From Prevotellaceae bacterium UBA1720 (GTDB lineage Bacteria; Bacteroidota; Bacteroidia; Bacteroidales; Bacteroidaceae), in assembly GCA_002317475.1 (NCBI GenBank), contig DCIS01000102.1, positions 853 to 8,250 of the forward strand: a stretch of 7,398 bases of DNA, given 5' to 3'. The position numbers and the translations under genes are program-made. Shown one piece after another: positions 1 through 5,954 of the stretch. Position 1 is the stretch's first letter, and each line of letters starts with the position of its first letter. The notes below the pieces were generated by a model that did no database searches, had not been told where the DNA came from, and worked only from the letters and a program-made list of their open reading frames with translations.

Positions 1-984
1 AAGAAGGCCAAGAATCCACTCGTGGCTGCCTGCGATACCTTCCGTCCTGCTGCTATGGAGCAGTTGAAGGTGCTGGCTGATCAGGTGGGCGTACCTTGCT
101 ACCTTGAGTTAGGTGCAACAGATCCCGTACAGGTGGCTCTCAATGCCATTCAGGAGGCTCGTGCCAAGGCTAACGATGTGGTCATCGTCGATACCGCAGG
201 TCGTCTGGCCATCGATGAGGAACTGATGCAGCAGATTCAGGACATCCGTGATGCCATTCATCCCGACGAGATCCTCTTTGTCGTAGATGCCATGACCGGT
301 CAGGATGCCGTCAATACGGCCAAGGAGTTCAACGAGCGTCTCGACTACACCGGCGTTGTCCTCACCAAACTCGATGGTGACACACGTGGTGGTGCTGCCC
401 TCTCTATCCGTACCGTAGTAAACAAACCCATCAAGTTCGTCGGTACAGGCGAGAAGATGGAGGCTATCGACCCCTTCCACCCCAGCCGTATGGCCGACCG
501 TATCCTCGGTATGGGTGATATCGTCTCACTCGTTGAGCGTGCCCAGGAGCAGTTTGACGAGGAGGAGGCACGCAAGCTCGAGGCCAAACTTCGCAAGAAC
601 AAGTTCGACTTCAACGATTTCTACAACCAGATACAGCAGATCAAGAAGATGGGTAACCTCAAGGACCTCGCCAGCATGATTCCCGGTGTAGGCAAAGCCC
701 TTAAGGATGTAGAGATCGACGACAATGCCTTCAAGAGCATCGAGGCCATCATCCAGAGTATGACTCCCGCAGAGCGCGAGAATCCCGCCATCCTCAACAC
801 CAGTCGTCGCAACCGTATCGCAAAGGGTTCGGGCACCAACATCCAGGAGGTGAACCGTCTCATCAAGCAGTTCGACCAGACACGCAAGATGATGAAACTC
901 GTCACCGACAAGAGCAAGATGGCTCAGATGGCAGGCATGATGAAGAACATGAAGGGTGGTATGCCCGGAATGCCAAAGATGTAA
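1..984 (+). CDS. ffh: Signal recognition particle GTPase Ffh (SRP54), 5'-truncated by window edge
   Basis: The frame is open from base 1, giving 327 residues, and ends at TAA 982-984; the true start and the P-loop (G1) lie upstream of the window. Ffh binds SRP RNA and the signal sequences of nascent membrane proteins, and delivers ribosomes to FtsY at the inner membrane using GTP. Visible in fragment numbering: G2 box DTFRPAA (12-18), G3 DTAGR (64-68), G4 TKLDGDTRGG (122-131) and the G5/closing region GTGEKME (148-154). The C-terminal M domain contains the RNA-binding block NTSRRNRIAKGSGT (266-279) followed by VNRLIKQF and a methionine-rich end (MAGMMKNMKGGMPGMPKM), the expected flexible signal-sequence groove. 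FtsY is excluded because it lacks an M domain. The intact family is about 450 aa, so roughly 120 residues are missing. No frameshift or internal stop is seen. folD follows after 71 nt on the same strand. Confidence 0.97.
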   Translation, partial: KKAKNPLVAACDTFRPAAMEQLKVLADQVGVPCYLELGATDPVQVALNAIQEARAKANDVVIVDTAGRLAIDEELMQQIQDIRDAIHPDEILFVVDAMTGQDAVNTAKEFNERLDYTGVVLTKLDGDTRGGAALSIRTVVNKPIKFVGTGEKMEAIDPFHPSRMADRILGMGDIVSLVERAQEQFDEEEARKLEAKLRKNKFDFNDFYNQIQQIKKMGNLKDLASMIPGVGKALKDVEIDDNAFKSIEAIIQSMTPAERENPAILNTSRRNRIAKGSGTNIQEVNRLIKQFDQTRKMMKLVTDKSKMAQMAGMMKNMKGGMPGMPKM

Positions 985-1002
985 GCCCTGCCCTCCCCTG
1001 TT

Positions 1003-1022
1003 TTTTGCGACTAGACGCAAAA
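1003..1022 (+). other. Small hairpin in ffh-folD spacer
   Basis: TTTTGCG (1003-1009) and CGCAAAA (1016-1022) form a perfect 7-bp stem around the loop ACTAGA. No T-tract follows on the + strand, so it is not a classical terminator for ffh. It could mark mRNA processing or partial attenuation between the two genes, or be incidental. No Bacteroidetes-type promoter is visible in the spacer. Confidence 0.35.
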
Positions 1023-1055
1023 CCTCACCCATTGTATCACTTAAGGAAAAATATT

Positions 1056-1934
1056 ATGCAACTTATTGACGGAAAAGCAACCGCTGCCACCATCAAGGCA
1101 GAGATCAAGGAACGCGTAGAGGAAATCGTCGCTCAGGGCGGACGTCGTCCTCACCTTGTAGCCATCCTCGTCGGTCATGACGGAGGTAGCGAGACATACG
1201 TAAAGAATAAGGTACTCGCGTGCGAGGCCTGCGGCTTCCAGAGCACCCTCCTGCGCTACGAAGACGATATTACTGAGGAGGCCCTCCTCGAGAAAGTAGC
1301 CGAACTCAACAACGACGAGAGCGTTGATGGTTTCATCGTCCAGCTCCCCCTACCCAAGCATATCGACGAGCAGCGTATCAACGAGGCTATCGACTGGAGC
1401 AAGGACGTGGATGGCTTCACACCCGTCAACGTAGGTCGTATGGCTCTTGGTCTTCCCAGCTACGTCAGCGCCACACCCAAGGGCATCCTCGAACTCCTTC
1501 GTCGCTACAACATCCCCACCAGCGGCAAGAAGTGCGTCATTCTGGGACGTAGCAACATTGTGGGCAAACCCATGGCTCAGCTTATGATGCAGAAGCAATG
1601 GGGCGATGCCACTGTCACCGTTTGCCATAGCCACAGCGCCCAGCTCAAGGAGGAATGCCTCCAGGCAGACATCATCGTCGCAGCCATTGGACGTCCTGAC
1701 TTCCTAACAGCCGATATGGTAAAGCCTGGAGCCACCGTCATCGACGTTGGTACCACACGCGTTCCCGATGCTACCCGCAAGAATGGTTTCCGCCTCAATG
1801 GCGATGTCAAGTTCGACGAAGTTGCCCCCCTCTGCTCTTACATCACTCCCGTACCTGGAGGTGTTGGCCCCATGACTATCTGCATGCTCATGCAGAACAC
1901 CCTGCAGGCATACGAGCAGAAATACTGTAAATAA
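1056..1934 (+). CDS. folD: Bifunctional methylenetetrahydrofolate dehydrogenase / methenyltetrahydrofolate cyclohydrolase FolD
   Basis: A 292-aa cytosolic enzyme of one-carbon metabolism. It oxidises 5,10-methylene-THF to methenyl-THF with NAD(P) and then hydrolyses it to 10-formyl-THF, which feeds purine and fMet-tRNA synthesis. Visible: the catalytic Tyr/Lys pair in SETYVKNK (Y48, K52), VQLPLP (95-100), KDVDGF (116-121), PKG (141-143), the Rossmann signature GRSNIVGKP (164-172) and PGGVGPMT (267-274). Length matches the family (about 285-300). An in-frame TTG at 1005 would add 17 residues with no family resemblance (MRLDAKPH...). ATG 1056 is preferred because the protein then begins MQLIDGKA, where homologues begin, and an AAGGA lies about 8 nt upstream. 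The gene is probably co-transcribed with ffh; the two have no obvious functional link. All key residues appear intact. Confidence 0.97.
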   Translation: MQLIDGKATAATIKAEIKERVEEIVAQGGRRPHLVAILVGHDGGSETYVKNKVLACEACGFQSTLLRYEDDITEEALLEKVAELNNDESVDGFIVQLPLPKHIDEQRINEAIDWSKDVDGFTPVNVGRMALGLPSYVSATPKGILELLRRYNIPTSGKKCVILGRSNIVGKPMAQLMMQKQWGDATVTVCHSHSAQLKEECLQADIIVAAIGRPDFLTADMVKPGATVIDVGTTRVPDATRKNGFRLNGDVKFDEVAPLCSYITPVPGGVGPMTICMLMQNTLQAYEQKYCK

Positions 1935-1954
1935 CCACCTTCCCTACATTTTTT

Positions 1955-1982
1955 GAGGGGATAACCAAAAAAACTTCCCCTC
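1955..1982 (+). terminator. Possible terminator hairpin after folD
   Basis: GAGGGGA (1955-1961) pairs perfectly with TCCCCTC (1976-1982) across a 14-nt A-rich loop, starting 20 nt after the folD stop. An outer pair, ACCACC (1934-1939) with GGTGGT (1989-1994), could extend the fold. No U-tract follows, so it may be a weak or factor-assisted end, or a 3'-stabilising structure. It abuts the -33 box of the tRNA promoter. Confidence 0.4.
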
Positions 1983-1985
1983 GCA

Positions 1986-2017
1986 TTTGGTGGTCTCAAA
2001 AAAAAGTGCTACCTTTG
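1986..2017 (+). promoter_or_regulatory. Bacteroidetes-type promoter of tRNA-His
   Basis: TTTG (1986-1989), a 20-nt spacer and TACCTTTG (2010-2017) match the Bacteroidetes housekeeping sigma consensus TTTG-N19-21-TAnnTTTG. Transcription would start near 2023, leaving a leader of about 57 nt before the mature tRNA. Confidence 0.85.
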
Positions 2018-2022
2018 CACTC

Positions 2023-2079
2023 GCAATTGGGACAGAGGTCCACACAAAATTGCAAAGGCTTCCATGGAAGTCGCAACAT
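2023..2079 (+). other. Structured 5' leader of pre-tRNA-His
   Basis: Between the predicted start site and the tRNA lie GCAATT (2023-2028)/AATTGC (2048-2053), enclosing GGAC (2030-2033)/GTCC (2038-2041). These are followed by the perfect 12-nt palindrome CTTCCATGGAAG (2059-2070). They could fold into two hairpins in the precursor, removed by RNase P. Functional meaning is not shown by the sequence. Confidence 0.45.
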
Positions 2080-2080
2080 G

Positions 2081-2154
2081 GTGACTATAGTTCAGTTGGT
2101 TAGAGCGTCAGATTGTGGTTCTGAATGTCGTGGGTTCGAGTCCCACTAGTCACC
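2081..2154 (+). tRNA. tRNA-His (anticodon GUG)
   Basis: A complete cloverleaf. Acceptor arms are GTGACTA (2081-2087) and TAGTCAC (2147-2153); the D stem is GTTC/GAGC around a loop with GG. The anticodon stem TCAGA/TCTGA flanks loop TTGTGGT, with anticodon GTG at 2115-2117. The T stem GTGGG/CCCAC encloses TTCGAGT. Discriminator C73 (2154) together with an encoded G at 2080, which can serve as the extra G-1 of mature tRNA-His, is a histidine-specific identity signature. The 3' CCA is not encoded and must be added by a nucleotidyltransferase. The gene has its own promoter upstream and an intrinsic terminator 12 nt downstream, so it is a single-gene unit. Confidence 0.97.
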
Positions 2155-2166
2155 CTTCCCCTCCCC

Positions 2167-2214
2167 GGGATTCTCCTTGTAGTTCCACTTGGAATTCGGA
2201 GAATCCCTTTTTTT
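2167..2214 (+). terminator. Intrinsic terminator of tRNA-His
   Basis: GGGATTCTCC (2167-2176) pairs perfectly with GGAGAATCCC (2198-2207), and is followed directly by seven T (2208-2214). The 21-nt loop can itself form TTCC/GGAA (2183-2186/2191-2194). This is a strong Rho-independent terminator in the + direction. Confidence 0.9.
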
Positions 2215-2332
2215 ATTTTATAATATTTGCTCGGTTCGCACCACAAACAGCACACCAAAGCCACCAAAAGGAAATATTTGCAACTCTACAAGAATCCCAT
2301 CAGGGGGAGTTTTGTAAGACAATACCCCTCTC

Positions 2333-2403
2333 AACCGTAACAGTTATGGTTATGGTTGTTATGGTTGCCTCCCAATTTTTTACCCTCTACCAACATAACC
2401 ATA
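2333..2403. repeat. Cluster of GTTATGGTT repeats in both orientations
   Basis: GTTATGGTT occurs exactly at 2343-2351, 2349-2357 and 2358-2366. A near-inverted copy AACCGTAAC (2333-2341) sits immediately before the first one, forming a dyad around A2342 with one mismatch. CATAACCATA (2394-2403) is the exact reverse complement of 2345-2354. The cluster lies in the gene-free stretch between the tRNA and the convergent secreted-protein gene. It could be a protein-binding site cluster or a simple repeat; no promoter or gene is obviously controlled by it. The rest of 2215-2487 shows no gene, RNA or promoter that I can support. Confidence 0.5.
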
Positions 2404-2487
2404 TCACATTATTAGATAAAGATAGAGGAGCAGATTAAGGTATCAGGATTTACACCAGTTAGACAATGCTCATGGCGAGCATGCACA

Positions 2488-2519
2488 ATAAATCCCCGAG
2501 GTCACCTTCGGGGATTTAT
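2488..2519 (-). terminator. Hairpin terminator of the 1020-aa secreted protein gene (possibly bidirectional)
   Basis: ATAAATCCCCGA (2488-2499) and TCGGGGATTTAT (2508-2519) form a perfect 12-bp stem around an 8-nt loop, starting 19 nt beyond the TAG stop (2539-2541) of the gene read on the - strand. The A/T end of the stem supplies a short U-rich 3' arm (ATTTATTG), weaker than a classical U-tract. A smaller hairpin, ATGCTC/GAGCAT (2466-2471/2477-2482), follows in the - direction. Confidence 0.7.
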
Positions 2520-2538
2520 GTATCTAATCAGCATCATA

Positions 2539-5500
2539 CTACTTAATGAACTGGCCGACCACATTGTATTTACGTCCATTCCTTTGAATAACCAAACGCC
2601 CATTCTCCATGTATTTGCCATCACCACTTGAACCAGAAACAGTATTTATGAATGTTGCATCGTCATCGAAAAGGATCTGTACCTTCGCACCGGCAGTACC
2701 ATCAACCACTAAGAAAGCACGGTTTGCGATGAGGTTTCCTTCATAACGTTGGAAGGCATTCTGACTACCCAAAGCAAAGATTGTACCCGAAGGACGATCA
2801 ACAATAGCCTTCGCTGCTGTAGTAGTTGCCTGCAGCAGATTTCCAGTCACATCAGCTGCCTCTGCACCTGTTATGGGAGCCTCAAATTCAACCCGATTCA
2901 TACCTTCACCATAACGCAGGATCACACCAGTACCAGCAGGAATATAGCCATTCAGTTCGGTCAGCACGATCTTGTCACAAGAAATGGCTACTGCCTTAAA
3001 GGCCTGGACACCAGTAGGAACAGCCACATCTATTGTCGACGAATAGGTTGAGAGGCCCGCCTCGTTGGCATTGACAGCAAAGGCAAACTTTTCCCACGCA
3101 TTCTGGCGCATAGCAAACATCGTACCAGCCATAGCATCTTTGGTTAAGATATGGCTGCCATCGGCATTAGTCAAGGCTGCAGGATCAAGATATAACTTCT
3201 GCAATTCGTCGGTAATGGCTACAATATTCAACAAGTATGCCGATGTATCTACTGCATTCTCGTAGAAACGGATTGTACCTGTTCCATTGCTGCTGACAAT
3301 CTTCGCTCCCTCGTTGGTATGCAACTGTCCGTTTACATTCAACCGTCCATTGATATTTAGCGCTGCATCCGTCATCTTATCCAGTGTTTCCTGATTATTA
3401 GCATCTCCCACGGCACGGATGCTTCGATTGTTATACCCATTTGCATGGGTATACTTCAATGGCATAAGGTAACCGATAGAATAAAGACCATAATTCTTCT
3501 TTCCAAGAACACTCAACTTATGCCCCTTCTCAATATTCAAAGTCGCATTCTCGTCAATCGTGAGTGTACACCCAGGCAACATTCGATAATTGTAAGGCAT
3601 ACTCAGTGTACCCTTGCTTACCTTGATATCCCAATTGTTATTCAAACCCAAAGAACACTCCTTGGAATTGATGCTGAAACCATACAAACTCATATCCACA
3701 TACCCTAAACTCACATTGCCAGTAATGGTATATGTAACACGGTCTGTTACAGGATTGTAGGTACGTGTAAGGCTTGCACCTTCCTGAAGGTTGAACAAAC
3801 CGTCCCTCTTATATATCCATTTCATAGGGTCTGGATTCAAAATACCATCCCCAGCAGAAAGACCCGTAGTAACCAATTCCTCCGCATTATACTTGAAAGT
3901 AATTGGCACCTCAATATTCTGCACATACATCTGGTTCATGGGAAAAATGTAATCACATACTGCAGAACTGATTGTTCCACCATGCCAATCCAAGAATACC
4001 AGGGACTCATGAACTGTTGAACCCGAATTAGCTGTTACCTTTCCTTTACCATAGATGTAACCCCAGCAATACAGACTTCCATTCACGACTATCTCAGAAC
4101 CAGTCCCCATATTGACTGCACCGTAATATCCAAATACTGCACCAGCACCATCCGTATTACCTCCATTACCAGCAAGCTGATGAGCACCAACATTCAGTGC
4201 ACCATTCACTGTAAGGGTTATACCATCAGCTATGGTGAATGTACGATTCTCTACAGCCAGGTCGTCATCTGAATAATCGAAAGAACTGCCACAGGGTGAC
4301 AGGTGATAGCAATCGTTGGATGTGTTGTATGGGATAAGCAAAGCGACTCCAAATGGAATAATAAGATTCTGTGTCAAGGTGTAATCCTTAGAGATAGAAA
4401 CAACATCACCAAACTTTGCATCAGCTATAGCATCAAAAAGTGAATCATATACAATTGAACGAGTCAAGTTGACAGCTTCACCCATACTTACCTCCGTATC
4501 AGAGATATAGAATCTGTAACCTTCCTTGTACAACGCGTGTTTAGGTAGGAAGGCGGCTATATACTTTCCATCGACATACTTCTGCATATCTTTGTAATAG
4601 GTAGAAAAGTATCCACCACTAATCTTGAGATGCGATGAGGCATCAACAGAAAAATCATTAGCCTTATTGTTATTTGAGGTAGACAAAAACTTACCATCTA
4701 TGATCTTTGCGTCAGTACCGTTTGAGAAAATGAAGGAGAAGCTATGCATCGACCCAACAGGCTTGAACAATCCGCCTTCAATAGAAACATTAGTTCCAGA
4801 CACATAGACAGCCGTTGCATTTGAGTTCCAATTGGATGTGGCACTTACGGTTATTACTCCGTCCTTAATATTCAGCTGACCACGACTCTGCACAATGGCG
4901 TAAGCGTAAGCGGCACTAGCAGAGATCTCGCCACCAGTGATAGAACAACAACAATCTTCAATACTTAAAGCTGCTGACACACCTCCATTCATGGATTCTG
5001 ATGTAATGTTACCTCCGCCTATATTTAAGCATGTATTGCTTCCCTTTGCCAGAACAACGGGGGAACCAGACTTCAACCAGCTTTGCAAGTTACCACCAGT
5101 CATATTAAAAGTAGAATGATCCGTAATCTCCAATACTGGTGCCGTTTCATCTGAGTAGCTGTTTCCTGCATAGATTACGCCTGATTGAAGGGTTAATGAA
5201 GCACCTTGAAGGCTAATAAGACTAGAAGGCTTCTCATCACATTCATCCAAATTGCAACGGATACCTCCCTCACCTTTGGCGCTAGAGTCCAGCAACGTGA
5301 CCTGAGTATCAGACCCTGTGATAGTTAGAATATTTGTACCCCAACCAGAAATAGTATAACCATTGAAATCAAGACTTGCCGTGTGACTCAAGGAAATGTT
5401 TTTATCTCCCAAATCAATTGACTTAAGCAACTGAATCGTAGATATTGCATTCGAATTATTGACTGCAGCCACTGCTTCAGATATAGAACTATAACTATTT

Positions 5501-5601
5501 TCAGTTTGGCCCGTAACAACCCTAACAGCAGCATTGTCCTGTGCAAAAACGGATGAAGCTAGCCATATCAATCCGACTAGTAAAGAGAAGATTTTCTTCA
5601 T
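2539..5601 (-). CDS. Large secreted beta-helix-like surface protein with shared C-terminal module
   Basis: Function not recognised. The 1020-aa product begins with a Sec signal peptide (MKKIFSLLVG..., predicted cleavage after SSVFA, residue 20) and has no lipobox. Residues about 36-80 and 385-426 look like two copies of a 'S-x-EA(I/V)-A ... LLK/ISKD-x-L' unit seen in many gut-bacterial surface proteins. Residues 160-335 contain seven rungs with an (I/M)xGGx-like turn (NMTGGN, NIGGGN, SITGGE, NIKDGV, SIEGGL, KIIDGK, KISGGY), typical of right-handed beta-helices. Further LTVNGALNV-like strands occur at 460-535, 680-702 and 747-780. Residues 849-988 are homologous to the end of the 441-aa neighbour, and 996-1020 is a tail of the form ENGxxVIxxNGxxYNVxGQ. 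It is relatively cysteine-rich (13 Cys, including CCC at 217-219). ATG 5601 is supported by the signal peptide and by its own promoter. No enzymatic motif is visible; adhesin or structural surface protein is a guess. Confidence 0.9.
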   Translation of the reverse strand: MKKIFSLLVGLIWLASSVFAQDNAAVRVVTGQTENSYSSISEAVAAVNNSNAISTIQLLKSIDLGDKNISLSHTASLDFNGYTISGWGTNILTITGSDTQVTLLDSSAKGEGGIRCNLDECDEKPSSLISLQGASLTLQSGVIYAGNSYSDETAPVLEITDHSTFNMTGGNLQSWLKSGSPVVLAKGSNTCLNIGGGNITSESMNGGVSAALSIEDCCCSITGGEISASAAYAYAIVQSRGQLNIKDGVITVSATSNWNSNATAVYVSGTNVSIEGGLFKPVGSMHSFSFIFSNGTDAKIIDGKFLSTSNNNKANDFSVDASSHLKISGGYFSTYYKDMQKYVDGKYIAAFLPKHALYKEGYRFYISDTEVSMGEAVNLTRSIVYDSLFDAIADAKFGDVVSISKDYTLTQNLIIPFGVALLIPYNTSNDCYHLSPCGSSFDYSDDDLAVENRTFTIADGITLTVNGALNVGAHQLAGNGGNTDGAGAVFGYYGAVNMGTGSEIVVNGSLYCWGYIYGKGKVTANSGSTVHESLVFLDWHGGTISSAVCDYIFPMNQMYVQNIEVPITFKYNAEELVTTGLSAGDGILNPDPMKWIYKRDGLFNLQEGASLTRTYNPVTDRVTYTITGNVSLGYVDMSLYGFSINSKECSLGLNNNWDIKVSKGTLSMPYNYRMLPGCTLTIDENATLNIEKGHKLSVLGKKNYGLYSIGYLMPLKYTHANGYNNRSIRAVGDANNQETLDKMTDAALNINGRLNVNGQLHTNEGAKIVSSNGTGTIRFYENAVDTSAYLLNIVAITDELQKLYLDPAALTNADGSHILTKDAMAGTMFAMRQNAWEKFAFAVNANEAGLSTYSSTIDVAVPTGVQAFKAVAISCDKIVLTELNGYIPAGTGVILRYGEGMNRVEFEAPITGAEAADVTGNLLQATTTAAKAIVDRPSGTIFALGSQNAFQRYEGNLIANRAFLVVDGTAGAKVQILFDDDATFINTVSGSSGDGKYMENGRLVIQRNGRKYNVVGQFIK
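2542..3057 (-). other. Shared C-terminal module and tail, copy 1 (in 1020-aa protein)
   Basis: Residues 849-1020. Landmarks shared with the neighbour: TYSS, GVxA, IVLxxL, IPAxTGxxI, VEF, LxATT, FxxYxG...ANRA, DD, IxTV, then the 25-residue tail KYMENG...GQFIK. The tail is 14/25 identical and about 22/25 similar to that of the 441-aa protein. The position and the YN-x-x-GQ motif resemble type IX secretion C-terminal sorting signals, but this is inference. Confidence 0.75.
4597..5124 (-). repeat. Beta-helix-like rung repeats within the 1020-aa protein
   Basis: Residues about 160-335 repeat every 24-29 residues or so, with a hydrophobic-x-GG/DG-x turn at residues 166-171, 193-198, 220-225, 244-249, 273-278, 299-304 and 326-331. 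The repeats are degenerate at DNA level, so this is an old structural repeat and not a recent tandem duplication. Confidence 0.7.
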
Positions 5602-5656
5602 ATAGCAAAATACACTAAATTTTCTACAATTTGTAACTCACAATTTCTTCATGTTG

Positions 5657-5688
5657 CAAAATTACATATTATTTATGTAACGACCAAA
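5657..5688 (-). promoter_or_regulatory. Promoter of the 1020-aa protein gene with internal dyad
   Basis: On the - strand, TTTG (5688-5685), a 20-nt spacer and TAATTTTG (5664-5657) match the Bacteroidetes consensus. The predicted start is near 5650, giving a 5' UTR of about 50 nt. A perfect dyad TTACATA-N5-TATGTAA (5662-5680) lies between and partly over the boxes and could be an operator. No Shine-Dalgarno sequence precedes ATG 5601. Confidence 0.82.
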
Positions 5689-5694
5689 CTTACG

Positions 5695-5732
5695 AAAACA
5701 AAAATCCCTTGCTACCTAATGGCAGCAAGGGA
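5695..5732 (-). terminator. Intrinsic terminator after the small peptide gene
   Basis: Read on the - strand, TCCCTTGCT (5732-5724) pairs perfectly with AGCAAGGGA (5713-5705) around a 10-nt loop, followed by TTTTTGTTTT (5704-5695). It lies 26 nt after the stop of the 51-aa gene and just upstream of the next promoter, cleanly separating the two transcription units. Confidence 0.9.
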
Positions 5733-5758
5733 AATATGTAATCTAAACTAAATTAGAA

Positions 5759-5914
5759 TTAGTCCCAGATGTTCCAAGTCTCTTCCTCTGAGTACATCTC
5801 ACCAGTAGTGTCGCTAGGCTTGTACTCGATAGTGTTATTGCTAACAGTCAGAATAGAATTCTCAGCTGCAACGTTAGTAATCTCCACAGCAGGAGCAATA
5901 TATGTCTTTTTCAT
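5759..5914 (-). CDS. Small acidic peptide, 51 aa, MKKxYxxP family-like
   Basis: ATG at 5914-5912, TAA at 5761-5759. The product begins MKKTYIAPAVEITNV and ends EEETWNIWD. It has 9 acidic and 3 basic residues, no cysteine, and no hydrophobic stretch long enough for a signal peptide or membrane helix. The start MKKxYxxPxxEI/V is one I recognise from many short hypothetical proteins of Bacteroidetes, usually 40-80 aa with variable acidic or aromatic C-termini; their function is unknown to me. It lies 40 nt downstream of the 441-aa secreted protein gene on the same strand and is followed at 26 nt by a strong intrinsic terminator. It therefore probably forms the second gene of a two-gene operon. 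A conserved N-terminus with a variable, Trp-containing C-terminus could suit a precursor peptide, but no modification enzyme is in the window. Confidence 0.75.
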   Translation of the reverse strand: MKKTYIAPAVEITNVAAENSILTVSNNTIEYKPSDTTGEMYSEEETWNIWD

Positions 5915-5954
5915 ATCTTCTAAAGTATTTATTTGATTATTGTTTTAATTTCAA

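Noticed and set aside
1005..1055. N-terminal extension of FolD from TTG 1005
   Set aside because: The extra 17 residues have no family resemblance and overlap the spacer hairpin; ATG 1056 gives the family-typical start MQLIDGKA.
2221..2285. AATATTTG-like -7 elements near 2224 and 2277
   Set aside because: They miss the first T of TAnnTTTG and have no properly spaced TTTG; no gene follows on the + strand.
2115..2438. 107-codon + strand reading frame beginning inside tRNA-His
   Set aside because: It starts with GTG at the tRNA anticodon, runs through the tRNA 3' half, the terminator and low-complexity repeat DNA, and yields a composition unlike any protein I recognise.
2498..2510. Partial copy of the tRNA 3' end (GTCACCTTC versus GTCACCCTTC) as an integration att site
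   Set aside because: The match is under 10 bases, imperfect, and falls inside the terminator stem-loop; no integrase or longer duplication is present.
5915..5954. Separate promoter for the 51-aa peptide gene (TACTTTAG on the - strand near its start)
   Set aside because: The -7-like element deviates from TAnnTTTG, no TTTG lies at the right distance, and it sits too close to the start codon; read-through from the upstream gene is simpler.
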